DNA from: Rhodobacter huangdaonensis
Lineage (GTDB): Bacteria > Pseudomonadota > Alphaproteobacteria > Rhodobacterales > Rhodobacteraceae
Reading direction: 5' to 3'
DNA: 64,000 bases
Assembly: GCF_004022465.1 (NCBI RefSeq)
Contig: NZ_SAVA01000002.1
Span: 434,001 to 498,000, forward strand
Below, piece by piece: positions 46,740-54,399 of the stretch (its first letter is position 1; every line of letters begins with the position of its first letter). The translations under genes and the position numbers were made by a program. Below the pieces are notes generated by a model that was not told where the DNA came from, did no database searches, and saw only the letters and a program-made list of their open reading frames with translations.

Positions 46740-47744
46740 TCAGCCGATCATTTCGGCGGCAGGGCCGGGGAAATGGCACAGGGTGTGATGGCGCGCGTCC
46801 GCCGTCGCCTCCTCGGGTGGGGGGCTGGTGCACAGCCCGGCCGCGCGCGGGCAGCGGGTGCGGAAGACGCAGCCCGAGGGCGGGCGCAGCGGGCTTGGCA
46901 GGTCGCCCTCGAGCGCGATCACCCGTTTCGTCCGTTCGACCTGCGGGTCGGGGATCGGCACGGCCGAGAGCAGCGCCTGCGTGTAGGGGTGGCGCGGATC
47001 GGAGAACAGCGTCGAAGACGGCGCTTTCTCCATCATCCGGCCGAGGTAGAGCACCATCACCTCGTCCGACAGATGCTTCACCACGCTCAGGTCATGGGCG
47101 ATGAACAGGATCGTCAGGCCGAGGTCGCGGCGCAGCTCCTCGAGCAGGCCGATCACCTGTGCCTGGATCGAGACGTCGAGCGCCGAGACCGGCTCGTCGC
47201 AGATCAGCAGTTTCGGTTCGACCACCAGCGCCCGGGCGATGCCGATGCGCTGGCACTGCCCGCCCGAGAATTCATGCGGATAGCGGTTGATCTGATTGGG
47301 CAGCAGGCCCACCCGCTCCATCATCGCGCGGACCTTTTCGCGCCGCTCGGCCGTGCTCATCCGCGGCCGGTGCGTGCGCAGCGGCTCGGCGATGATCTCG
47401 CCCACCGTCATTCGCGGATCGAGCGAGGCGAGCGGGTCCTGGAAGATCATCTGGATCTCGGCGCGGTAGCGCAGCATCTGCCGTGGCGAGAGGGTGAAGA
47501 GGTCGGTGCCGTCCTCCCAGATCACCGAGCCGCTCGCCGGCAGCATCCGGATCAGCGCGCGTGCGAGGGTCGACTTGCCGCAGCCCGACTCGCCGACGAT
47601 GCCGAGGGTCTGGCCGCGCTCGAGGCGGAAGGAGATGCCGTTCACCGCCTGCAGCAGCGCGGGCGGCGTCCAGGGCAGATCGGAGGGGTGGCGGATCTCG
47701 AAGCTGACCCGGACGTCGCGGGCCTCGAGCAGGGGGCGGGTCAT
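46740..47744 (-). CDS. oppF: Oligopeptide ABC transporter ATPase OppF
   Basis: A 334-residue ATPase with Walker A GESGCGKSTLAR, Q-loop MIFQDPLASLDPRM, the signature HEFSGGQCQRIGIARAL, Walker B LLICDEPVSALD, and the switch His in LFIAHDLSVVKHL. A C-terminal iron-sulfur/oligopeptide extension has CVFRTRCPRAAGLC. It overlaps the next gene by four bases (ATGA-type). It is the last gene of the opp operon; a short 23-bp gap separates it from convergent cheD. Confidence 0.93.
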   Translation of the reverse strand: MTRPLLEARDVRVSFEIRHPSDLPWTPPALLQAVNGISFRLERGQTLGIVGESGCGKSTLARALIRMLPASGSVIWEDGTDLFTLSPRQMLRYRAEIQMIFQDPLASLDPRMTVGEIIAEPLRTHRPRMSTAERREKVRAMMERVGLLPNQINRYPHEFSGGQCQRIGIARALVVEPKLLICDEPVSALDVSIQAQVIGLLEELRRDLGLTILFIAHDLSVVKHLSDEVMVLYLGRMMEKAPSSTLFSDPRHPYTQALLSAVPIPDPQVERTKRVIALEGDLPSPLRPPSGCVFRTRCPRAAGLCTSPPPEEATADARHHTLCHFPGPAAEMIG

Positions 47745-48712
47745 CGGGTCACCTCGAGGATCGGGCGGTGGCAGGCGCGGGTGCGGCCGGGGCCGAAGGG
47801 GGCGAGCGGCGGCATCGTCTGCCGGCACAGATCGTCGGCCAGCGTGCAGCGCGGCGCGAACGGGCAGCCCATGGGCGCGCCGGTCATGTTCGGCGGATTG
47901 CCCGGGATCGCGTGCAGCGCCGCGTCGGTCGCATCGAGCCGCGGGATCGCGTCCAGAAGGCCCCGGCTGTAGGGATGCGTCGGCTCGGCAAAGAGCGGAT
48001 CGACCGGCGCCTCCTCCATGATCCGCCCGCCGTAAAGCACGATCGCGCGTTCGCAAAACCCGGCGACGACGCCGAGGTCATGCGTGATGAGGATCGTCGC
48101 CATGCCGAAATCGCGCTGCAGATCGGCCAGAAGCGCCATGATCTGCGCCTGCACGGTGACGTCGAGCGCAGTCGTCGGCTCGTCGGCGATCAGCAGGTCG
48201 GGGTGGCACAGCAGCGACATCGCGATCATCACCCGCTGCCGCATGCCGCCCGAGAATTCGTGCGGGAAAAGCCGCACCCGGCTGCGCGCGTCGGGGATGC
48301 GCACCGCGTCGAGCATCTGCACCGCCTCGGCCACCGCGGTGCGATGGTCGAGGCCGCGGTGCAGCTCGAGCACCTCGGCCATCTGGTCGGAGATCCGCAT
48401 ATAGGGGTTGAGCGAGGTCATCGGGTCCTGGAACACCATCGCGATGCGGTCGGCGCGCAGCTTGTTCAGCGCGCGCTCGGGCAGGTTCAGGATCTCCTCG
48501 CCCTCGAAGCGGACCGAGCCGGTGGCGCGGCCGTTCTTCGCCAGAAGTCCCATGATCGCGAAGCTGAGCTGGCTTTTGCCGGAACCGGATTCGCCGACGA
48601 TGCCCAGCGTCTCGCCGCGCTCCATCGAGAAGGAGACCTCGTTGACCGCATGCACCATGCCCTCGGGCGTGTCGAACCGGACGGAGAGGGCGTTCACATC
48701 GAGCAGCGCCAT
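47741..48712 (-). CDS. oppD: Oligopeptide ABC transporter ATPase OppD
   Basis: A 323-residue ATPase, the partner of OppF. It has GESGSGKSQLS, MVFQDPMTSLNPYM, LFPHEFSGGMRQRVMIAMSL, LLIADEPTTALDVT and ILITHDLGVV. The C-terminal oligopeptide extension reads GCPFAPRCTLADDLC. It lies one base downstream of oppC and overlaps oppF. Confidence 0.93.
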   Translation of the reverse strand: MALLDVNALSVRFDTPEGMVHAVNEVSFSMERGETLGIVGESGSGKSQLSFAIMGLLAKNGRATGSVRFEGEEILNLPERALNKLRADRIAMVFQDPMTSLNPYMRISDQMAEVLELHRGLDHRTAVAEAVQMLDAVRIPDARSRVRLFPHEFSGGMRQRVMIAMSLLCHPDLLIADEPTTALDVTVQAQIMALLADLQRDFGMATILITHDLGVVAGFCERAIVLYGGRIMEEAPVDPLFAEPTHPYSRGLLDAIPRLDATDAALHAIPGNPPNMTGAPMGCPFAPRCTLADDLCRQTMPPLAPFGPGRTRACHRPILEVTR

Positions 48713-48713
48713 G

Positions 48714-49640
48714 TCAGCGGTCCTTCGGGTCGAGCGCGTCGCGCAGCCCGTCGCCGACGAAGAAGAAGCCGAAGAGGGTGGTGACGAAGAAGAGAAGCGG
48801 GAAGGCGAGCTGCCACAGCGTGCCATAGGCGATGGTGCCCGAGCCCTCGGAGATCAGCGCGCCAAGCGAGGTCATCGGTTCCTGCACGCCCAGCCCGAGG
48901 AAGGAGATGAAGCTTTCGGTCAGGATCATGTTCGGCACCAGAAGCGTGGCGAAGACGGTGACGACGCCGATCAGATTGGGCAGGATGTGGCGGCGGATGA
49001 TGGTGCGCGCCGGCACGCCGATCGCCCGCGCCGCCTCGATATAGTCGCGGTTCTTCAGGGTCAGGGTCTGGCCGCGCACGATCCGGCTCATCTCGAGCCA
49101 GGAGATCAGACCGACGCCGGCGAAGAGCATGGTGATCGAGCGGCCATACATCACCAGCAGCAGGATCAGCACGAACATGTAGGGGATGGCGATCAGGATA
49201 TCGACGGCGCGCATCATGATGTTGTCGATGCGACCGCCGAAATAGCCCGCCGTTGCACCCCAGAGCGTGCCGACGACGACCGCGATCGCCGAGCCGATGA
49301 TGCCGACGGCAAGGCTGATCTGCGTGCCCTGCACGGTGCGCGCGAAGAGGTCGCGGCCGAGGTCGTCGGTGCCGAAGTAATGGCCGGTCTCGAGCGAGGG
49401 ACCGCCGAGCTCGGCCGCCTGGCCCATCACGGAAAAGTCGATCTCGTCATTGCTCCAGCGCGCGAGGCTGTTGCCGAAGAGCGCGAAGAGCACGACGCAG
49501 ACAAGGAGCAGAAGGCCGAAGAGCGCCGCCTTGTTGCGCAGGAAGCGGCGCCGGGCATCGGCCCAGAGCGAGCGGCCGGCGATGTCCTCGCGCGCGGTGG
49601 CGGCGGCGAGGGACTGCATTTTCTGGCTGTCGATGACCAT
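48714..49640 (-). CDS. oppC: Oligopeptide ABC transporter permease OppC
   Basis: A 308-residue integral membrane permease of the BPD type with an N-terminal cytoplasmic/anchor segment (FLRNKAALFGLLLLVCVVLFALFG) and about six transmembrane helices. The ATPase-contacting EAA loop is YIEAARAIGVPARTIIRRHILPN. It is separated by five bases from oppB and one base from oppD. Confidence 0.93.
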   Translation of the reverse strand: MVIDSQKMQSLAAATAREDIAGRSLWADARRRFLRNKAALFGLLLLVCVVLFALFGNSLARWSNDEIDFSVMGQAAELGGPSLETGHYFGTDDLGRDLFARTVQGTQISLAVGIIGSAIAVVVGTLWGATAGYFGGRIDNIMMRAVDILIAIPYMFVLILLLVMYGRSITMLFAGVGLISWLEMSRIVRGQTLTLKNRDYIEAARAIGVPARTIIRRHILPNLIGVVTVFATLLVPNMILTESFISFLGLGVQEPMTSLGALISEGSGTIAYGTLWQLAFPLLFFVTTLFGFFFVGDGLRDALDPKDR

Positions 49641-49644
49641 GGGC

Positions 49645-50568
49645 TCAATACCGGATCTTCGGGTCGATCCATCCGTAGATGATGTCGACGACGAGGTTGA
49701 AGAGGATGGTGAGGGCGCCGACGAGGATGGTGATCCCCATCATCACCGCATAGTCGCGGTTCAGCGCGCTGTCGACGAAGGCCTTGCCGATGCCGCCGGT
49801 CGAGAAATAGATATCGACGATCACCGAGCCGGTGATCATCGCCACGAAGGCGGGCCCGAGATAGGAGATCACCGGCAAAAGCGCGGGTTTCAGCGCGTGG
49901 CGCAGCACGATGCGCAGGCCCGACAGGCCCTTCGCCCGCGCCGTGCGGATGTGGTTCGAGGTCAGCACCTCGAGCATCGAGGAGCGCATGATCCGCGCGA
50001 TCGAGGCCATGTAGGAGGTCGAGAGCGCGATCACCGGCATCACCCAGAAATGCGGGTCGTTGAAGCGCCAGCCGCCGCCCGGCAGCCAGTGCAGGGCGAG
50101 GGTGAAGATCAGCACCAGAATCGGCGCCATCACGAAGTTCGGCAGCACCTGCGCGCCGATCGACAGGCCCACGGCGAAATAGTCGATCATCGTGTTGTGG
50201 CGCACCGCGGCGATGGTGCCGAGCGTGACGCCCACCAGAACCGCGGCGATGAAGGACAGGAAGCCATAGGTCAGCGTCACCGGGAAGCCCTGCGCGATGA
50301 TGTCGTTCACCGAACGGTCCTTGTAGACGAAGGAGGGGCCGAAATCGAAGGCGCTGACGATGCCCCAGACATAGGAGGTGATCTGCCGCCACAGCGGTTG
50401 GTCGAGCCCGTATTTGGCGTTCAGGTTCGCCAGCACCTCGGGCGGCAGGCCGCGCTCTTGGGTGAAGGGGCCGCCCGGCGCCGCGTGCATCAGCAGGAAG
50501 GACAGGACGATGAGCAGCAGGAGCGTCGGGATCGCGATGGCCAGACGCTTGAGGATGTAGACGATCAT
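49645..50568 (-). CDS. oppB: Oligopeptide ABC transporter permease OppB
   Basis: A 307-residue permease with the typical start MIVYILKRLAIAIPTLLLLIVLSFLLMHAAPGGPF and the EAA loop HIRTARAKGLSGLRIVLRHALKPALLP. The internal ATG at 50568 is taken because it lines up with the conserved OppB/DppB N-terminus; a 14-residue longer version is possible. An RNA hairpin precedes it. Confidence 0.92.
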   Translation of the reverse strand: MIVYILKRLAIAIPTLLLLIVLSFLLMHAAPGGPFTQERGLPPEVLANLNAKYGLDQPLWRQITSYVWGIVSAFDFGPSFVYKDRSVNDIIAQGFPVTLTYGFLSFIAAVLVGVTLGTIAAVRHNTMIDYFAVGLSIGAQVLPNFVMAPILVLIFTLALHWLPGGGWRFNDPHFWVMPVIALSTSYMASIARIMRSSMLEVLTSNHIRTARAKGLSGLRIVLRHALKPALLPVISYLGPAFVAMITGSVIVDIYFSTGGIGKAFVDSALNRDYAVMMGITILVGALTILFNLVVDIIYGWIDPKIRY

Positions 50569-50586
50569 GCGGAAGTCCGGGTGGCT

Positions 50587-50612
50587 GGGTGCGGGGAAGG
50601 GGCCCCGCACCC
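50587..50612 (-). terminator. Intercistronic hairpin between oppA and oppB
   Basis: A perfect 10-bp stem (CCCCGCACCC pairing with GGGTGCGGGG) with a six-base loop lies between the binding-protein and permease genes. It has no T-run, so it probably stabilises the oppA message or partly stops transcription, giving more binding protein than permease. Confidence 0.65.
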
Positions 50613-50622
50613 GGGCTGCGGT

Positions 50623-52233
50623 TTACTTGGCGACGCGGAAGAGGTCCTTGCCGTACCAGGTTTGCATCACGTTCTCCGTCGGCAGGCCCTTGATGTCGGC
50701 CTTCACCATGTCGACCTTGGCATAGTGATAGATCGGCAAGAGCGGCATCTCGTCGGCCAGGATCTGCTCGGCCTGGGTATAGAGCGGCTGCGGATCGGCC
50801 GCGGTCTTCGACTCCTTCATGATCCGGTCATAGTCGGCGTTCAGGAACTTGCCGTTGTTGTGGCCGGAGTAGGAGGTGAAGAAGTCGAGATAGGTCGAGG
50901 CCTCGTTGTAATCGCCGCACCAGGCATAGCGCGCGAGGTCGAAGTCCTGGTTCTGCATCTTGTCGGTGTGCACCTTCCACTCCATGTTGTTGAGCGTCAG
51001 CGCCACGCCGAGCGGCTTCCAGAACTGCTGCACCGCGATCGCGATCTTCTTGTGATCGTCCGAGGTGTTGTAGTTCAGCGTCAGCTTCAGCGGGTGGTCG
51101 GGGCCATAGCCCGCCTCCGCGAGCAGTTCCTTCGCCTTCTCGGTGCGCTCCTTCTGGGTCCAGTGCGCATAGTCGATATCGGGCATCTTGAAGCCCGCAG
51201 TCGCCCAGTGGGTCCAGTTGTAGGCGGGCTTCTGGCCGCCCTGCAGCACGTTGTCGACGATCACGTCACGGTTGATCGCATAGGACAGCGCCTTTCGCAC
51301 CCGCACGTCCTTCAGCGCCTCGGGCCCCTTGTCGGACAGGTTCACCAGATAGGTGTAGCTGCACGAATAGGGCGAGGAGATCGCCTGATCGGGATATTCC
51401 TTCTTCAGCCGCGGATATTGCCCGGCGGGGATCTCGACCCGGTCGAGCTCGCCCGCGAGATAGCGCGTCAGCGCGGCATTCTTGTCGTTGATCGTCAGCG
51501 CGGTGAGATGGGTCATCACGGTGTGCTCGGCATCCCAGTAGGTCGGCGCCTTGTCCATCTCGATGCGCTCGCCCAGCAGGTGCTGGCTCAGCACATAGGC
51601 GCCGTTGCCGACGAGATTGCCGGCCTTGGTCCAGTCCTGGCCGTATTTCGCGATCACGTCCTCGCGCACCGGGAAGGTCGAGCCATGCACCAGCATCTGC
51701 GGGAAATAGGGCAGCGGCGTCTCGATCGTCACCTCGAGCGTGTGGTCGTCGACCGCCTTCACCCCCAGCTCCTCGACCGGCTTCTCGCCCGCGGTGATCG
51801 CCGCGGCGTTCTTCACCTGCATCAGCTCCATGTACCAGGCGTATTCCGAGGCGGTCTTCGGATCGGCGAGGCGGCGCCAGGCATAGACGAAATCCTGCGC
51901 CGTCACCGGCTTGCCGTCCGACCATTTCGCCTCGGGGCGCAGGTGGAAGGTGTAGACCGTCTTGTCGTCCGAAAGGTCGAACCCCGTCGCCACGCCCGGC
52001 ACCAGCTCGCCCTTCGGTCCCTCGTTATAGAGCCCCTCGAAGAGGTTGCGCACGACGTCCGAGCCCTCGACATCGGTGTTGATCTGCGGGTCCATCGACT
52101 TGATCGCGTCGAGCAGCCAGAAGGTATAGCTCTGGTTGGCGGCGAGTTTCGTCCCCTCGGGAACGGTCGCGGCGATCCCCGCGGGGGCGGCGGCGAGAAG
52201 GGCAAGGGCGGAAATGGCGGCAGAAAGTTTCAT
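50623..52233 (-). CDS. oppA: Oligopeptide-binding protein OppA
   Basis: A 536-residue periplasmic solute-binding protein (SBP_bac_5). The signal peptide is SAAISALALLAAAPAGIAA. SMDPQINTDVEGSDVVRNLFEGLY and GNGAYVLSQHLLGERIEMDKAPTYWD match OppA/MppA rather than nickel-binding proteins, as does the SPYSCSYTYLVNLSDKG peptide-contact region. The ATG at 52233 follows GGAGGA. It is the first gene of the oppABCDF operon. The ligand range is expected to be short peptides. Confidence 0.92.
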   Translation of the reverse strand: MKLSAAISALALLAAAPAGIAATVPEGTKLAANQSYTFWLLDAIKSMDPQINTDVEGSDVVRNLFEGLYNEGPKGELVPGVATGFDLSDDKTVYTFHLRPEAKWSDGKPVTAQDFVYAWRRLADPKTASEYAWYMELMQVKNAAAITAGEKPVEELGVKAVDDHTLEVTIETPLPYFPQMLVHGSTFPVREDVIAKYGQDWTKAGNLVGNGAYVLSQHLLGERIEMDKAPTYWDAEHTVMTHLTALTINDKNAALTRYLAGELDRVEIPAGQYPRLKKEYPDQAISSPYSCSYTYLVNLSDKGPEALKDVRVRKALSYAINRDVIVDNVLQGGQKPAYNWTHWATAGFKMPDIDYAHWTQKERTEKAKELLAEAGYGPDHPLKLTLNYNTSDDHKKIAIAVQQFWKPLGVALTLNNMEWKVHTDKMQNQDFDLARYAWCGDYNEASTYLDFFTSYSGHNNGKFLNADYDRIMKESKTAADPQPLYTQAEQILADEMPLLPIYHYAKVDMVKADIKGLPTENVMQTWYGKDLFRVAK

Positions 52234-52489
52234 GAATCCTCCGGGATGGGCACGGGGCGGAAATGACGATGCGCCGTGCGGGATCGGGTGAGGGATGCTA
52301 GCCGCCGTCGGCTGCCCGCGGCAAGGGGGCGGGCCGGCAGTGACGCTACGGCCGCGCGGATCTTCGCCCGGTGCGCAATGGCGCGGCACGCGATGGTGCG
52401 CGGTGCCGCATTGCCCGTCTTCCCTTCGCCTGCGGAAGCGGCGAGAATGGCTGTGGCAGAGGCGACGGATCGCCGCGGGGAGGAGAGAC

Positions 52490-52948
52490 ATGATCACCAT
52501 CACGCTGGAACACCCGGTGCAGGAGGAGCTGGCGCGGCTGCACGCGCGCCATACCGAGGCGATGCACGCCGACACCCCGCCCGGGTCGATCCACATGCTG
52601 CCCGCCGACGCGCTCGCCGCGCCGGGCATCCTGTTTTACGTGATGCGCGAGGAGGGGCGGCCCATCGGCATGGGGGCGCTGAAGCGCATCGACGCGGCCC
52701 ATGCCGAGATCAAGTCGATGCATGTGCTCTATGAGCTGCGCGGGCGGGGGCTGGCGCGGATGCTGCTCGGCCATCTGGTGACCGAGGCGCGGACGGCGGG
52801 GTATTCCCGGCTCAGCCTCGAGACCGGTTCGCAAGACAGCTTCGCCCCGGCGCGCGGGCTCTACCTTGCCGCAGGCTTCGAGACCTGCCCGCCGTTCGAG
52901 GGCTACCGGCTTGATCCGATGAGCGTTTTCATGACGATCGCGCTTTGA
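52490..52948 (+). CDS. GNAT-family N-acetyltransferase
   Basis: A 152-residue acetyltransferase. The AcCoA-binding strand-loop IKSMHVLYELRGRGLARMLLGHLV has the R-x-x-G-x-A pattern. YSRLSLETGS precedes AFAPARGLYLAAGFETCPPFEGY, typical of the E. coli YsnE/YafP-like group. Small amines or antibiotics are possible acceptors. The start at 52490 follows GGGGAGGAGAG. Confidence 0.88.
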   Translation: MITITLEHPVQEELARLHARHTEAMHADTPPGSIHMLPADALAAPGILFYVMREEGRPIGMGALKRIDAAHAEIKSMHVLYELRGRGLARMLLGHLVTEARTAGYSRLSLETGSQDSFAPARGLYLAAGFETCPPFEGYRLDPMSVFMTIAL

Positions 52949-53000
52949 GCCCAAGCGGGCTTGCACGCGCGCGCCGCTTCGCGCAAAACGGGGAGCATGC

Positions 53001-53077
53001 GGCCCCATAGCTCAACTGGATAGAGCAAGCGCCTTCTAAGCGCTAGGTTCCGGGTTCAAGTCCTGGTGGGGCCGCCA
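53001..53077 (+). tRNA. tRNA-Arg (anticodon UCU)
   Basis: A 77-nt tRNA with an encoded CCA. The acceptor is GGCCCCA/TGGGGCC and the anticodon stem AGCGC/GCGCT with loop CTTCTAA gives anticodon TCT (Arg AGA). The T-loop is GTTCAAGTC. The accessory island begins right after it. Confidence 0.95.
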
Positions 53078-53489
53078 ATCTTCCGGCAACATGCTGAAAT
53101 TGAAGCGTTATCGGCTGCGTTTACGGGGATTTCCGGGGCCGTTTACTGCGTTCCCGGCTTGTTCCGGGGCGGGTGGCCCCGCAGATTTTGTAAGTATGAG
53201 CTGTCTCCACGGCCCCCCTCTCAGCCCGAGCTTCCAGTCGGGCCTGGCGGTGGATGCCGAAGCTGGCCCATAGCCGCCGTCCGATGCCCAACCTCGGTGC
53301 CGCGCTACGGCACGTCATTGCGGACCTTCGCCGCAACCGAAAAATTAGGTGATAGGCGAACTCACACGTTGTGGGGCAGAGCTGTCGTTTCTAGTCTCGG
53401 GATCAATGACCAAGGCTTTTCGAGCTCATCCTTGGTTGCCCGAGCCGTCAATATGTTCTCGACACGAGGGGCGTTATCGGAGGGAAGTG
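53078..53489. other. Non-coding stretch after tRNA-Arg
   Basis: In 412 bp I see no credible gene. Open frames are short and have no ribosome sites. The position beside a tRNA and just before accessory genes makes a decayed integration site likely. No integrase and no second copy of the tRNA 3' end was found by eye downstream. Confidence 0.4.
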
Positions 53490-54173
53490 ATGATCAACCT
53501 GAGTGCGGGCGAACGAGATGCCATTGAAGACATGGATGTGGATGCTCTTCGAATTGCCATCGAGGAAGCACGGAAAGCGCACAGCTCGACTGCAGTGACC
53601 CGCCTGCAGCTTTATCGCCTTGGCGCCTACGTCCAGGAAGCCGAACGGCGGTTCGACTTGGCATTGGCCAACCTGCGCAAGGCGAAGGCCGCGGCGAAGA
53701 TCGCGAGTACAGAGCAAGCAACCATTCGTGCCGGATGGGATCTCGCCTCAGCAGTCGATCAGATGAAGGATCGGGCAAGACAGGAGAGGCGCGATGGTGA
53801 GCGCTTTTATGTCGATGACCACATCCACGAACCCTTCACGTTCCAACCAGAGATGACCGTCTCGGTTTCGTACCGCTGGCGGGCCACGGAAGACGACGGC
53901 TGGTCTTATGGTCGCATAGTCTTCCATCACCACCATGTTGCCCGGCCCCAGCCCTGGGATTTCGCTGATCGGCGCAGGCTCACCGCGCGTCAGCGCGAGA
54001 AAGAGCTATCGGAGACGCTCCAGCGGGAGTGGTATCGCATGCGCGATCTAGCCCTTTTCAGCGTGAGGGATTTTTTTCGCGATGGTGGCAACGGGGCCGA
54101 CATCCCGGAGACGTTCGATGCCGTCGCTGATCGCGGCAGCTTGAATAACTTCAGTCTGAACTTCTGGGCGTGA
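53490..54173 (+). CDS. Unknown protein at the edge of the accessory island
   Basis: A 227-residue protein whose ATG is preceded by GGAGGG, giving MINLSAGERDAIEDMDVDAL. The first 90 residues are helical and TPR-like (LYRLGAYVQEAERRFDLALANLRKAKAA). The second half is beta-rich with MTVSVSYRWRATEDDGWSYGRIVFHHHH, where three or four His residues could bind metal. No family is recognised. It is convergent with the GTPase operon. Confidence 0.6.
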   Translation: MINLSAGERDAIEDMDVDALRIAIEEARKAHSSTAVTRLQLYRLGAYVQEAERRFDLALANLRKAKAAAKIASTEQATIRAGWDLASAVDQMKDRARQERRDGERFYVDDHIHEPFTFQPEMTVSVSYRWRATEDDGWSYGRIVFHHHHVARPQPWDFADRRRLTARQREKELSETLQREWYRMRDLALFSVRDFFRDGGNGADIPETFDAVADRGSLNNFSLNFWA

Positions 54174-54399
54174 CAACCTCGCAGCTGCCGATCTCCACAC
54201 TGCAGTGTTTCGTGGGGCCATGACCGGGCAAATCCGTTGTTCACGGCCCATTCCCGCAAGCGGACGTTCAACGCGTGGCGCAGGAAATCACCAATCGAAA
54301 GGTCGGCGTTGCAGACAAAGCCGCCTCCCCTTTGCCCGATCAAGAACGTGGGGTACCCACGCACACCTCCGCCTCCGTGCGTGTATCAAATTTGAATCG

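Noticed and set aside
53066..53527. 153-residue open frame overlapping tRNA-Arg
   Set aside because: It overlaps the tRNA and lacks a ribosome site; composition is not protein-like and a better gene starts at 53490 in another frame.
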